64,000 nucleotides of DNA from Petaurus breviceps papuanus (GCA_028583685.1 JAMXIF010001118.1:6925874-6989873), one strand, 5' to 3'. Counted from the first letter of the stretch, positions 38,443 to 51,052 are shown. A program made the numbers and translations. The notes: generated by a model from the letters alone, not told the origin.

Positions 38443-38822
38443 ATGTAATAGAGAATGAATCAGACCATGTGGGTAGTTCAAGGAAGAACTCTGTTTATTG
38501 ATTCGTTGGACAAGGTTTTTATAGAGCAATGTGACAATAGAAAATGTGACTCTTTTTTTTTATCACTATTTTAGTACAGGAGGTTTTAGATAGTCTGTCA
38601 TATCCTGGAAGTAGCACAGAATAGATAATCTAATAAGGATTTGGCATCTAGGTGACTAAAATCTTAGATCTCAAAACTCAGATAACATCCTTTTAAATAC
38701 AGCACATCATAAAGGAAGATTCCAGGAGCAAGCTTTTGAAATCTGCATCTCAAAGGATTTCCTTTAGAGCTAGCTGTCAAGATTTTATCTGAGTCCTGGA
38801 TCAGGCCCTCTTGGTTCCTCAC
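38443..38822 (-). repeat. Possible solo LTR
   Basis: A TG...CA-bounded block; the minus strand starts 'tgtgaggaaccaag' and carries AATAAA (plus-strand 'tttatt' at about 38493). No flanking duplication seen, so the call is weak. Confidence 0.3.
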
Positions 38823-39175
38823 ACAATCTTCTAAATTAGTTTATGTATATATTCTCTTGGTTTACATACAGTTCAACTCTGCCCTCTCCCTCTAGAAAAA
38901 TTATACCTCTCTCTATTCCTGTGAGTTTCAATGGTATTTACTCACACAAACATTGTATAGAAGTATAGTTCAATAATCATATTAAAAAAGAATAAACTCA
39001 AATTCATAAAAGACTCAATGATGCCTGGGAACCTGTAGTCCCCCCCCCCACCAGACCAATCTCCTTTAGCCTATAGGCAAGAAATTCACAGACACAAAAG
39101 AAACATATCCTGTTCTCAAAGAACTTAGGAGCTTCTGGTGAGGGAGTGATGCAATACACACATATACAAATAAAT
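38823..39175. other. Unassigned sequence
   Basis: Nothing recognised. Confidence 0.4.
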
Positions 39176-39357
39176 AGAAAATGCAATCATGGGGTGGCTA
39201 GATGTCGCAGTGAATAGAGCACCAGCCCTGGAATCAGGAGTCCCTGAGTTCAAATCTGGTCTCAGACACTTAACACTTACTAGCTGTGTGACCTTGGGCA
39301 AGTCACTTAACCCCAATTTCCCTCAAAAAAAAAAAAGAAAAAAGAAAATGCAATCAT
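39176..39357 (+). repeat. SINE family A with perfect 15-bp target duplication
   Basis: Head 'gatgtcgcagtgaatagagc', body 'agctgtgtgaccttgggcaa', A-rich tail. agaaaatgcaatcat lies at 39176-39190 and 39343-39357. The intact duplication points to a fairly recent insertion. Confidence 0.95.
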
Positions 39358-40570
39358 GTATAAATCTGTGAAGTCCATGGTCCAGAACTCTGCCAGTCTT
39401 CTCTCAGACTAGGACTTCTCATTTTTCTATCATTTTCTCTACCTCATCCTTCCTTAATCTAGTCTTTGTACCCATCATGATCTTTATTCCCTTCCCTCTC
39501 TTTTCTTTTCCAGTCCATCACATCTTTGCTGTTTCTAAAATATTGGCCCTATAACCCTGGCCCCATAGATTTATCCTGATGGTTAGGACCAGGTGATGAC
39601 CTAGGTAAACAGTAAACTTAGAGGATCTCTAAAGCAGAAACCCTGTCCCTAAGACTAGAGTGCAATGACGTTTAGACCATGCATCCAATGCGTCACCCTG
39701 TGTTGTATTCAGAACATCATTAATAGTGAAGCAATACCCATGAACAGGAGTAAGGATGCCATGTTTTCCAAACTTTAGCCCTGATCCAGTGGTCCACCTA
39801 TTATGCCTCTCTGTAACTAAGTGCTTGTGATCTGGATGAGATAATGGGGCAAATATGCTTCTTTCCAATTGGTATCCTGAAAATGAAAACTAGCCCTGGC
39901 CTATCCCTGTGTTTTGTGGACGCTTCAGAATGGCATCTCATGTATGTTAATGGCAAAAGTGTGGGCTAAGGATTGTTTTTGAGCCCCTGATTTCTGGACA
40001 CCTTCCCCATTCTTCTTTTAGCTAGGCTGCTCAGTCTTCTCAGGATTTCATACTGCCTGAGGAGATAGTCTTGAATTATGTATTCTTAGCACTGAGGAGA
40101 TGTCTAAACCTCTCAAAAGTCCAGGGTGAAGGAAACACAGACCACTTATATCACCAGATAACCAATAAAGAATGTGACAGTTGGTAGTTGGGTTCTATGA
40201 CTGTTGGAGTCTGGAAAAATGCACAGGCAAAAAGTCAGAAGAAAATCAAACTCTCATTTGCTATTATTACATCCCTAGTCCCATTGAAATAAAAAGACAG
40301 TGTCAAGTACCCAGTCTTTGCTTCACAGTCTCCAGGGAACTTGAGGAAAGATCATCCAACTCATTTCAAAAAGGAGGGAACTAGTCAAATCAGATCACCA
40401 ATTCCAAATTTTAAAGGTGGCTGTAGGAAAAGATGAGGAAGGGGGGGGATAAGGATTAATATCTTTGACAAGAAACCAAGTATTTTAGGCAATAGTAAAC
40501 AGAGTTTACATTTGTTCTGGACTAAGCATCTTACAAATCTCTTTTCACAGAAATGAATTACATGTTCAAG
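39358..40570. other. Unassigned sequence
   Basis: No gene or repeat recognised. Frames of 67-79 codons are without motifs. Confidence 0.4.
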
Positions 40571-40766
40571 AGAATTTCTTCTTCAGGGGTGGATAGGTGG
40601 CTCAGTGAATAGAGCACCAGTCCTGGAGTCAGGATCTGAGTTCAAATCAGGCCTCAGACACAACACACACACACACACACACACACAAAAAACTAGCAGT
40701 GTGACCTTGGGCAAGTCACTTAACCCAAATTGCCCTCCAAAAAAAAAGCAAAAGAATTTCCTCTCC
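40571..40766 (+). repeat. SINE family A with internal (AC)n expansion
   Basis: The SINE (40586-40752) is interrupted between 'cctcagaca' and 'aaactagcagtgtgac' by (AC)n at 40663-40687, where the family has 'cttaacacttacta'. Imperfect flanking repeats lie at 40571-40584 and 40753-40766 (12 of 14). Confidence 0.9.
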
Positions 40767-42410
40767 TTTTGGATTTTGAAGTTAAACACACCTCATAGTT
40801 CTGATCTGACTCTAGTCAGGAGTTCACAATCAGTATCCTTTCTAATTCTAGGAAGTTCATGCAGCTTTACACCTGGCCCAAACCCCCCAATATCCCAGTC
40901 TTCCCCCAACTTATGACACTCTACTACCACTGAACCCAGGCCACATACCCTAAATTAGAACTTTATTTGCCAAATGTTATATTTTTCTAAATCTTCAAAA
41001 TTAGGTGGCTGCTATTTTGGTTTTACCTAAGTGTTACAGCCTTTTTTTCTTTTACTTTCAGTGATTGATGGTTTCCTTCCTGTTTGTTGCTTTATAAACC
41101 TATTAATCAAACCATCCACCTTTAGACAAGAAACTTCTATGCTCCTAAGGAACTATTTTTACTAGTGGAATGTTCTCTTTCATTTTGTCAGAAGAATAAA
41201 CCATACCCAGCTGATACAGCTAAACTTGAAATATTGGAATATGTGTGTGTGATTGCAATGTGTCTCATGATTTAAAATGCCTACATAAGGAGTTTATTCC
41301 CTGAAATCCATAATGACATACAGACAATAAATTACTAGTACTGATTCCACAGGTCCTCCCTTATGCCTATTGCCAAAATTTTTATATGACAAAAAATGTA
41401 TCCTTTTACAAATATACATTAAAAGATACTTATGAGTAAACCACCATGAGGACTACAAAGCTGACAAAGTTACAGTCTTTCAGCTTAGAGGTAAAAAGTA
41501 GACTGGATTTGAAGTCAGAATTCTACATTTCTTCCTCCTCTTTTATCCTATATACTTATTCCTGAGTCACCCTAGCCTAATTCTCTCCTTTCTGAAATGA
41601 GATGGGTGAATTAGCAGGTGCTGGTGTCCACCAACCCCAAGTCTTCTGAATCTGTCTATAGAAGGAGAGGTGATAGAGAGGCATAAATATCATGTGCTAT
41701 TATGTGATAAGGACCATATTAGATTTAGTTATAAAGATCCTTAAGAGGAATGTAGACCAAGGTGCTCTGGGCAATGAATGCCAGCATGAAGATTTCTGGC
41801 ATTATTTGGTAAAGGGAGAATTGAAGCAGTTTGTGTTAGAGGGGAAATTATCAAAACCTTTGAGAAGATCACTAAGTCTTCCAATGCCTTAGATACTGAT
41901 TTCTTATAGAAGAGATTAGATATGAAGAGACTGGCATAGGAAAGGCCTATTAATAGGAGGGACTTGAAGTTCTCTACATAAGAAATTATATCTATTCTTG
42001 GGTACTAGAAAATAAAGGAAGTATAAATTAGGGAATTATAGTGACAGAAAAAATTGATCATCTTATGTATAAATCAGGGACAGGGTAGCAAAGTACTACA
42101 AGAAGTAGAGAAGTCTGACTTATTTTGGCAAAGAATATGTTCAATAGGTATTTTGTATGTGAGCTACCAGAAGGACAATTCGGGTAAAATGTCCCTCAGC
42201 CAGATGTAACTTCAGACTGGAATCCTGTGGAGGAAATTGGAGTAGAAAAAGAAATTTGAGAATCAGGGGGAGAGGTGCTGGGGGCTGATACTTGAAGTCC
42301 TGGGAGTGAAAAATGAGAATTATTGTTCATTCCTTTTAAAGAATTGAAGGCCACATCCCCATCAGAAACTTTTTATAAAAATATTGACTTCAAATAAGAA
42401 AAGAAGGGTG
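40767..42410. other. Unassigned sequence
   Basis: No gene or repeat family recognised. Confidence 0.4.
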
Positions 42411-43870
42411 AACTTTTGATTAAGATGGTGATATAATATGACTTATAGGAACTCAGGTCTCCCATGTACTCTAGTAAAGCTCTAAAAATTCACCAGAAAG
42501 ATCAATGATAAAGAAAACCAATGACAAGTGACTATAAGCTCCTCTATTCAACCTAAGATTTCACATGAAAATTGCCAGAAGCCTGCTAATATTCTAAGTG
42601 GAAACCCTAGGGGAGACACAAGCAATATCCAAAGATGGTGATAGACTCCTACTCTGTCATTACAATTCCCCAGTATTTCAGACCATGGGAGGAGGCAGGG
42701 TCATTATGGTGTCTAGGCATTGAAAAGACTAGGCAGAATACAACAAAGAAATATAGGTCAAAATGATCCTTAGAGCTAAACCCAGAAGAATAGAATAACT
42801 AGAGAGTAACTTTATAAGTTCAAGTAGAATGCTCACAAAAACTATGAGAGCACCCAGAAGAAATAAACCAACGATTTAAAAAAAAAAGAAAGGAAGAAGC
42901 AATAAGAAAAAAATAAAAGTAAAATAAATAGCTTAGGATAGGAGGTATAGCTTTAAAGAAGTAGAGAACACCCTTAGAATAGATGGAACATAGGGGTGGC
43001 TAGGTAGCATAGAGTACTGGTCCTGGAATCAGGAGGACCTGAGTTCAAATTCAGCCTCAGAAACTTAACATTTACTATCTGTGTGACCTTGGGCAAGTCA
43101 CTTAACCCCAATTGCCCCTCCAAAAAGCAAATAAAAAATATTTTTAAATAGATGGAACAATCAGAACTCAAGAATGTCATGAGATATTAAAAAATGAAAG
43201 ACTGAAAAAGAATCAAGATACCAAAAAAATTGAAGAAATTATTAGGCATTACTATAAAAACAACTAAACAGAAATAAATGTCATGACGTGATCATTTAAA
43301 TGTCATCAACCTACCTGAGAACTTTGACCAAACAAAAAATGTGGATACTGTATTTTAAGAAATCATAAAAGAAATCTGTTGACATCTATTAGAACCAGAG
43401 AATAAAATAAAAATAGGAAGAATTTATCAGTTATACCCTAAAAGAAACTGCTAAGTAAGGTCATAGTTAATATATAGGGCTTCTAAATCAAAGAAAAAAT
43501 CATATCAGAAAGAAATAATTACAGTATCAAGAAACCAAAGTCAGGATCCCACCAGAGTGTACTACAACTATTTTATAATAGAAAAGGGAATGGGAGGGAA
43601 AAGAAGGATATCTTATAAACTTCACTCTTATCAAAATTGGGCAAAATAAGGTTGAAAAATCATACACAAATGGTTTAGTGGGAAATACATTAAATTATTA
43701 AGGGAAATAGGGGTTAAAGTTTGAGGAGCTGTTTAATAAAGTGGAAAGATAAAATTAGGAATAGAATAATCATAAGGAAAAAGTAATTTCAGATGGTAAA
43801 TGATAAAGATGAAGGGGATTGGAAGGAGAGAAAAAGTCTAGCAACCATTTAACAAGATTTCAGATAGGTG
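42411..43870 (+). mobile_element. Old L1/HAL1-type element remnant (5' part and ORF1)
   Basis: Starts 'gattaagatggtgatataat', a worn form of the L1 5' end. The ORF1 C-terminal region is recognisable from 43310 onward (readings akin to KIGRIYQLYPKR and RIPPECTT, translated by eye). G/A-rich sequence at 43740-43830 resembles the post-ORF1 part of the HAL1s. A SINE is inserted at 42978-43159. Confidence 0.55.
42978..43159 (+). repeat. SINE family A with 13-bp target duplication
   Basis: 'ggggtggctaggtagcatag' to the A-rich tail. aatagatggaaca lies at 42978-42990 and 43147-43159. Confidence 0.93.
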
Positions 43871-43984
43871 AAAAGAAAAGTGATATATAATTTCAATCAT
43901 AGATTACTAATGATTATCACATTCATTTTCTTTCATCATCTCATTCATCATAAAGAGACAGTGGGAGGCTTCAAGTGAAAGAAA

Positions 43985-45045
43985 TATAAGAAGATATATG
44001 AAAAGAAAAAAAACACACATATAAGTCTTTCCAGGCTTTTATGAACTCTACCTGTTCATCACTTCTTATAGCACAATAGTATTCCATTATATTCATATAC
44101 CACAACTTGTTCAGCCATTCCCCAATTGATGTGCTTCCACTCAATTTCCAGTTCTTGGCCACCACAAAAAGAGCTGCTATAAATATTTTTGTACATAGGG
44201 GTCCTTTTCCCATTTTTATGATCTTTTGGGAATACAGTCCTAGAAGTGGTACTGTTGGGTGAAAGAGTATGCATAATTTTATAGCCTTTGAGCATAGTTC
44301 CAAATTGCTCTCCAGAATAGTTGGATCAGTTCACAACTCTACCAACAATGAATCAGTGTTCCAACTTTCCCACATCTTGTCCAACATTTATTAGTCCCCT
44401 GTTTTGTCATGTTAGGCAATCTGATAGGTGTGATGTGGTACTTCAGAGTTATTATGATTTGCATTTCTTTAATCAATTATGATTTAGAAATTTTTTTCAT
44501 ATGACAATAAATAGTTTAATTTCTTCATCTGAAACTTCCTGTTCACATCCTTTGAGCACTTATTAATTGGGGAATGACTTGTATTCTTATAAATTTGACT
44601 TGGTTCTCCATATATTTTAGAAATGAGGCCTTTATCAGAGACACTGGTTGTAAAAGTTCTTTCCCAGTTTTCTGCTTCTCTCCTAATCTTGGTTTCATTG
44701 AATTTTGTATACAAAAAACCTTTTCCATTTAATGTAATCAGAATTATACATTTTGCATGTATTAATGTTTTCTATCTCTTGTTTGGTCATAAATTCCTCC
44801 ATTTTCCATAAATCTGACAGCTAAACTATTCCTTGCTCCCCTAATTTGCTTATAGTATCAGCCTTTATATCTAAATCATGTACCCAGTTGGACTTTGTTT
44901 TGGTATATGGTATAAGATGTTGGTGTATTACTAGTCTCTATGATACTATTTTTCAGTTTTCCCAGCAGTTTTGGTCAAATAGTGAGTCCTTATCCCAGAA
45001 ATTGGAGTCTTTGGTTTTATCAAACAGTAGGTTACTGTAGCATTT
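43985..45045 (-). mobile_element. LINE-1 ORF2 3' part
   Basis: A minus-strand frame at 43971-44303 reads IFIAALFVVAKNWKL and WLNKLWYMNIMEYYCAI, the L1 ORF2 C-terminus. Antisense ORF2 continues through 44640 ('gcctttatcagagacactgg') to 45040. The 3' UTR is absent and the frame is decayed. Confidence 0.9.
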
Positions 45046-45941
45046 GGGGCAAGTTTGAAAAAAAATAAGCAAGCTGTATATGGTAGATACATAGTTTTAT
45101 ATGCTACCATCCTTTTATATTGTTTATTTATGGAAATGTCTCTGTTGATGCCCATCTAGTACATAACAATAAAAATACATGAAATACAAATAAGACAAAA
45201 TCTTTGGCATACCTAGAAGGAATATTTTCAAGTAGGTCTTTGTCCACTTAATTGAATCATCTTTTTGGTCACCTTCTATTATGCCTATATTGGTACTAGC
45301 ACTGAAACTCTCCTCTCTCCTTCTATATATATATATATGTACATTAATATTTTTGATTTAATCTTCATATGGCCCATCAAAAAGGCCATCCATATAGGCT
45401 ATGCATCCTAGAGCCCTGATAATCTCAGCATCAAATTGTTCTAAACATACTATGAAGAATATTTTTTTCTCCAATATCAGCTGTTTTCAGGACTGCTCTA
45501 AAACATTTAGAGTTTCTATGGATTGGTCACAACATCCTACAAAGCTGTTATTTTAGGAAATCAACTTTCCTAAGCAAGTTTAACATTAAAATTATGCATT
45601 TGAAGAGATAAGAATGTGTAACATAGACTAAAATGTTCCAACTTCAAGTAAAACTGCGCCACTATATATCACATAATCTACGAGAGAATACATTCTTTTA
45701 TAAATCATAATAAATTCAACCTTCAGGTTCAACATTATACAACTTTTAATTAAATGAATGTAAAATCCATGATTTCTAACCTCAAATGATAGTCATTAAT
45801 TTGCAATTGAGCATTTAACACAAACAATTTCAATACTCATATTCATAGAAGAGAAAATACTGTTGATACCTGAATTCTAATGTGTAAGCTAAACTTTCAA
45901 CCAAGATAAAAGGAGCTGTGTGCATTTATTTATTTGCTCAT
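45046..45941. other. Unassigned AT-rich sequence
   Basis: Nothing recognised. Short (TA)n at about 45324-45338. Confidence 0.4.
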
Positions 45942-46081
45942 TCATTTATGTGTTGTTGTTTTTTTAAAATCAATTGGGGTTAAGTAACTTGCTCAAGGTT
46001 ACATGGCCAGTTATTTTTGGGTGTGGTGCTAAGTATCTGAGCCCGGATTCGATCCCCAGGACATCCCGACACTGGGGCCAG

Positions 46082-46086
46082 TGCTC
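46082..46086. repeat. ERV target-site duplication, left copy
   Basis: tgctc, identical to the right copy at 52609-52613. Removing one copy and the element restores a continuous SINE head. Confidence 0.93.
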
Positions 46087-46628
46087 TGTAAGGGTTATGG
46101 GATTTAAAGATCTTCCATGCCCCATTGGACTTCCTGACATAGCAGGAAGGGGCGGAGCAAGAGGAAGCTGAAGCCAAGCTAGAGTTCCTGTGGTGGCTAG
46201 CAGTGGTGGCAACGGCGGCAGCAGCAGCAGAGGCAGCGGCAGCAGAAGCGGGAACCTCTTTTTGAGTCAGCCAGAATTTCTGCTAAGGACTCCTGCTGAG
46301 GACAGCCAGGGGCCAGAGCTGCTGGGAGCGTGCTTCCTGGACGCTGGGTGGTTGCTGTGAGTGGGGAGAGAAGGACCTTTGCCTGAGGTGGCCTGTTCTG
46401 TTTTAAAGGCTTGAGAATGTGGGTGCTTTCTACTTTATCTACCTGTGCCAATTTCATAACTACTCTGATGGCTTTGACTTTCTGGTTTTGGGACTCAGTC
46501 TTTTGGTATTTTAACAAATGTTCTAGCTTATTCCCCCATATAGAAAGCCTGATATATTTTGTGATTGATAATTACATCAGCATATCTGTAATTTCCATAG
46601 GCATTGTGAATATGGCACTGCTGATACA
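46087..46628 (+). repeat. ERV 5' LTR
   Basis: Begins tgtaagggttatggg and ends ctgataca (TG...CA), 542 bp. Contains a GGC/GCA triplet-rich stretch at about 46200-46255. U3, R and U5 borders cannot be fixed by eye. Confidence 0.95.
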
Positions 46629-46630
46629 TT

Positions 46631-46648
46631 TGGCGACCAGGATGGGAT
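46631..46648 (+). promoter_or_regulatory. Primer binding site, tRNA-Arg-like
   Basis: tggcgaccaggatgggat lies two bases after the LTR. From memory, the complement of the 3' end of tRNA-Arg(TCG) starts tggcgaccacgaaggga, about 15 of 18 matching. ERV-L families are usually described as using tRNA-Leu. The first gag ATG (46642) falls inside this site. Confidence 0.6.
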
Positions 46649-47810
46649 CACAAAATGTCAGGCCTCTATTTGGAAGCAGTGGGGCTTTAGAGGGAGAAAT
46701 GGCTATTCCAGGATGGGAGGATTTGCCTTATTCCTCTCTAGCCAGAGAATGGTCCAAAAGCACAGGGCCCTGTGAAAACTGGGAACCAAGGCTAAAAGAG
46801 GGAGAACCTGGAGATTTGGAAAGATGTTTGCAAGGAATGCCTATAGAACCAGGCAAAGAACTGGCAGGAGTGTGCAGGAGAGGCTGGGTGCTGCTAACAA
46901 GTTATTGCCTTATTGTAAAAGTAGGGATAATCTGCTGGAGGAAAGAATTTGGATGGCTAGGAAGTCAGCTGGTTTGCCTGAGGATTCTTCTGTGTCAAAG
47001 CATTTAGAAGAGCAAACTAGAGGGACTCATGTGGTCCAGGAGCAAGCTACTGTTCATATAGCTAAAAGGAAACAAAAAACTAGCAGAAGGAATGTGCATG
47101 CAGCTTTTGTACAGGCTGGGCAGAGTTGCCCTGACAGCTTCCAGGAGAATGTGTGTGAGGAGAATGGAGCAAGGTTAGATGAGGAGTCTTCTAATGTAGA
47201 AGTTCTCCCCATACGAAGAAGAAGACAGGAGAACCACCCAGGCAAAACAGAGTCCAGAGAGATAATTGAGGATTTCACTCAACAGGAGATCACTGATATA
47301 TTGAGTAGATTCACTCAAAGAATGGGGGAGTCTTTACTGTCTTGGATAGTAAGAATTACTGATGAAGGTGCCAGAGGAATAACACTGGACAGTGAGGACT
47401 GCCTAAAATTCATAAGTATCAGACAGAATCCTTTTGTACACCAAGCTTTTAGGGATCACCATATGCAAGGAGGTAACAACAAAACTAATATGCTAGCTTT
47501 AGCTGCAGAGGGATGCAAAAAGCAATATCCTACTGAATCTATGTGGACTAGGGAAGACAGACCCTGGCACTCACTTAGAGACTGTATGAGGAAGCTAAAG
47601 GAGGAGGTAATGAAAACTGCTATCATTATTGGAGATGCAAATGCATATTATGATACCCCACTAGGAGTTCCTCATAGAAATATAGTGAAGACGGCTCCTC
47701 CTCCATATAAGCACCTAATTCTGACTCTATTAATTGGAGAAATAGGGCACCCTCTTTCAGAGGTGCTGGATAAGATTTCACAATTAAGTGATTTAGGGGA
47801 ATGGTAAAAA
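46642..47810 (+). pseudogene. ERV gag region (fossil)
   Basis: Gag forms the capsid and matrix of the particle. The region opens at 46642 with Met-Gly-Ser, a context compatible with N-myristoylation. The second half (about 47280-47800) resembles ERV-L capsid: a helix-rich stretch with WTREDRPWHSLRDCMRKLKEE and KTAPPPYKHLILTLL. No CCHC zinc knuckle was seen. It is followed by the pro-pol region in the usual retroviral order. The assignment rests on position and general resemblance; I could not compare it with a database. Confidence 0.7.
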
Positions 47811-48149
47811 GACAAATTTCCTCGAGAGAGTAAACAGCCAGAGGATTCAGAGACAAAATAGACCAACAAGAAGGGAACTGTTTACTGCTCTATTAAGAGC
47901 AGGGGTGGACTTTAGAAGAATAGATGGTATTCCAACTAAAGAGCTGCATAAGCTGTACCAAGAAAAGGTACTTAGCATTAGAATGAATAGGGAAGCAGGA
48001 ACCACCCCTGCAGGTACTTCTGAATCTGAATCTTTGTATCCAAATTTGCCCCACCTTCAGGGGGAATAGGAGATAGGCCAAGCCCCAGCCCAGATAAAAG
48101 AAATATGCAGAAGAGATTGCAGACCCCATATTGGTTTAACAATATATTG

Positions 48150-48465
48150 GAATAATGGATGAACTACTGTGACTAGGGCACTGCTTGATACTGGGGCTGA
48201 GGCCACACTTATCTATGGAAACCCTGATAAGTTTAAACATGGAACTCCTATTACCATCACAGGTCTAGGAGGGGCTGAAATATCAGCCAGACAAGTTAAA
48301 ATAACAATGAAAATTGGGCAGTTACCTAAGAAAGAATATACTGTGGTTGTTGTACCCATTCCTGAATACATCATTGGAATAGATGTATTGAGAGGCATGA
48401 CTCTGAATTTACCTGAAGGGAGATACCAGTTTGCTGTAAGGAAGATAGGAATTAATACAGTTTTA
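48150..48465 (+). pseudogene. ERV protease domain (fossil)
   Basis: Retropepsin signature ALLDTGAEATLI near 48178, followed by a flap-like Gly-rich segment (GLGGAEIS, near 48265) and the downstream IIGIDVLRG (near 48370). Retroviral aspartic proteases work as dimers, each half giving one Asp of DTG, and cut Gag and Pol. Confidence 0.85.
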
Positions 48466-49870
48466 GTGGGAAAACTAAAAATGGACCCAATCACTTTACC
48501 TGAACCTTCTGAAGTAATTACTTTAAAACAGTATCGTGTGCCAGGTGGGCAAGATGAAATTACCACTACTATAAAGGAATATGTTGAAGCAGGAGTGTTA
48601 GTCCCTACAACAACAAGATGGAATAATCCTGTCTGGCCAGTAAGAAAATCAGATGGGACATGGAGAATGACTGTGGATTATAGACAGTTGAATAAGGTGA
48701 CTCCTTCTATGCTGCTGTTCCAGATACCATCACCTTAATAGAAAGGATCCAGAAATATGATGGGACTTGGTATGCAGTTATTGACTTGGCAAATGCCTTC
48801 TTCACCATCCCAATAGATCCTAAACAATGGGACCAATGCGCTTTCACTTGGCAGGGTAGACAATATACTTTCACCCACTTGCCACAAGGATACATACATA
48901 GCCCCACTATTTGTCACAGGATTATGGCTGAACAGTTGGATGAATTAAAGCTACCTGGTGTACAGCTTACCCACTACATTGATGATATCTTGATACAGGG
49001 AAAAGATGCAAAAGAAGTGGAAAGGAGTTTGACCCTTCTAATTGAGCATATGAAAAGTAAAGGGTGGGAAATTAACCCTGCAAAGGTTCAAAGACCAGCT
49101 CAAAATGTGAAATTTTGGGGTATACAATGGAAAAAGAGGTTACGGGAGATTCTTCCTCAAGCCCGACAAAAGATTCAGGATTTCCCTACCCCTGTCAATA
49201 AGAAGGAGGCCCAAAAGTTTATAGGATTATTTGGATACTGGAGGCACCACATTCCACATTTGGGACAGATTTTAAAACCTTTATATAGAGTCGCACGGAA
49301 GAAATATGAATTCGATTGGGGACTTGAGCAGAGTAAAGCTTTTGAAGAAGCCAAGGCTGCCATACAATTGGCCCTAGATTTGTGGCCCATGCAAAATGGT
49401 CCAGTGGAATTGCAAGTGACTGTACAAGATGATTATGCAAATTGGAGCTTATGGCAAAAACAACAAAGCCGAAATGTACCTTTGGGATTTTGGTGTAGGA
49501 AACTCCCTTCATCTGGAGTCCAGTATACACCTTTTGAAAACCAGTTGTTAGCTGCATATTGGGCTTTGGAGGAGACTGAACAACTGACTCTGGGCCATGA
49601 AGTGATATTAAGACCTGGAATCCCGATTATGACCTGGGTAATGAGTACCCCAACTTCTCATAGAATTGGACATGCCCAAGAGGCTAGTATAATCAAATGG
49701 AAGTGGTATATTCAAAATAGAGAGAAAACAGGCAAAAGCAGAATCTCTGCTCTACATGAATCTGTAGCAAACATAGAAATTGAGAGGAATGACACACCCC
49801 CTGAGCCAAAGCAACAGTTGGTACAGTCCACTGTAAAATGGAATGAGGGATATGATGTATTAACTGAGGA
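48466..49870 (+). pseudogene. ERV reverse transcriptase and connection (fossil)
   Basis: Family blocks in order: a polar fingers segment with WPVRKSDGTWRMTVDYRQLN (near 48640), FTHLPQGYIHSPTICHR (near 48870) and the active-site box YIDDILIQG (48975). A thumb/connection follows with FIGLFGYWRHHIPH (near 49220). The enzyme copies genomic RNA into DNA in the cytoplasm. The YIDD variant of YXDD fits class III elements. Confidence 0.88.
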
Positions 49871-50300
49871 ACAAAAGAGACATGCATGGTTTACTGATGG
49901 GACAGCAAAATATTTGGGCCAAAAAAGACATTGGAAAGCAGTGGCCTATAACCCATGTACTAGAAGGACTTTGGAAAGTACTGGGATAGGTGGAAGTAGC
50001 CAATATGCTGAACTTATGGCAGTATATCAAGCCATCAAAATAGAACAAGGAGGACAGTGTCATATTCTGATTCATGGGCGGTAGCTAATGGGTTAGCTAC
50101 ATGGATGCCCATATGGAAAAATGAAAATTGGGAAATTCATGGCAAACTAGTCTGGGGAAAAGAATTATGGGAAGATATCGGGAACATGTCTTTGGTCACT
50201 GACTGGTCAGTTTTTCATGTAGATGCTCACGTGGCCCCCATCACACCAGAACGTGAGTACAATGCTCATGCTGATCGACTGGCAAAGATTGCTACTGAAC
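49870..50300 (+). pseudogene. ERV RNase H domain (fossil)
   Basis: WFTDGTAKYL at about 49887 supplies the first acidic block, SSQYAELMAVYQAI (near 49995) the second, and YSDSWAVANGLATW (near 50063) the third. A terminal His/Asp block (YNAHADRLAK) lies near 50260. RNase H removes the RNA strand of the RNA-DNA hybrid during reverse transcription. Confidence 0.82.
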
Positions 50301-50344
50301 ATATTGTCCCTACTTTGACAACAACTGATGATCCGGTATTAGCA

Positions 50345-51045
50345 AAATGGGTCCACCAAACAGCAGGCCATTTGGGGGTCCAGGCCACACACCAGTGGGC
50401 ACAAGATCGAGCTATTAGTATCTCTCTTTCACTGTTAAAACAGATAGCAGAAGAATGTCATATATGTCAATTGGAAAAGGAGCGAACTGTTCCTCGGGTA
50501 GTAATTGGAGAGATAGCAAGAGGAAAAGTCCCAGCCAAAATCTGGCAAAGAGATTATATTGGTCCACTACCACTAGATAAAGGATGCAGATTTATATGTA
50601 CTTGTGTTGACACCCATTCAGGTGTACTAGTGGCTTGTCCTTATAAGAATGCAACCCAGAAAAACACTTGTAAAACTCTAGATCTCATAAGTCTATATTA
50701 TGGAACCCCAATGCAGATTCAAAGTGACAATGGGTCACATTTCAAAGGCAATGAAATGAAGAAGTATTGTATACTAAACAATATAGAATGGATATATCAT
50801 ATTCCATATTATCCAGAAGCATCTGGGTTAATTGAAAGAATGAATGGATTACTGAAAGAACAGTTGAGGAAGTTAAGTTCCAATAATTCATATCAACATT
50901 GGAAGGATAATTTGTTCATGGCTTTGCGTAATTTGAATAATAGACCATTGGGAGGAAGTACACCTCTAGCCAGAATGATGACCCCAAATCTGCAAATTAG
51001 AAAACAACAAACACATAAGATCCCAAATATTGAGTTTTGGACCTT
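50345..51045 (+). pseudogene. ERV integrase, zinc and catalytic domains (fossil)
   Basis: An HHCC zinc-binding domain (HQTAGHLG near 50354, CHIC near 50456) precedes the DDE core: Asp in WQRDYIGPLPL (about 50552), Asp in QSDNGSHFKG (about 50726) and Glu in GLIERMNGLL (about 50834), spaced as in retroviral integrases. Integrase inserts the DNA copy into host chromosomes; the 5-bp duplication flanking this element is its footprint. Confidence 0.9.
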
Positions 51046-51052
51046 GAGGACA

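Noticed and set aside
38443-38822. Firm solo-LTR call
   Set aside because: The TG/CA borders were chosen by eye and no target duplication is present, so it is listed only as possible with low confidence.
45980-46212. Overlapping 65-80 codon frames around the SINE/LTR border
   Set aside because: They run across SINE and LTR sequence and reflect its GC-rich composition, not a gene.
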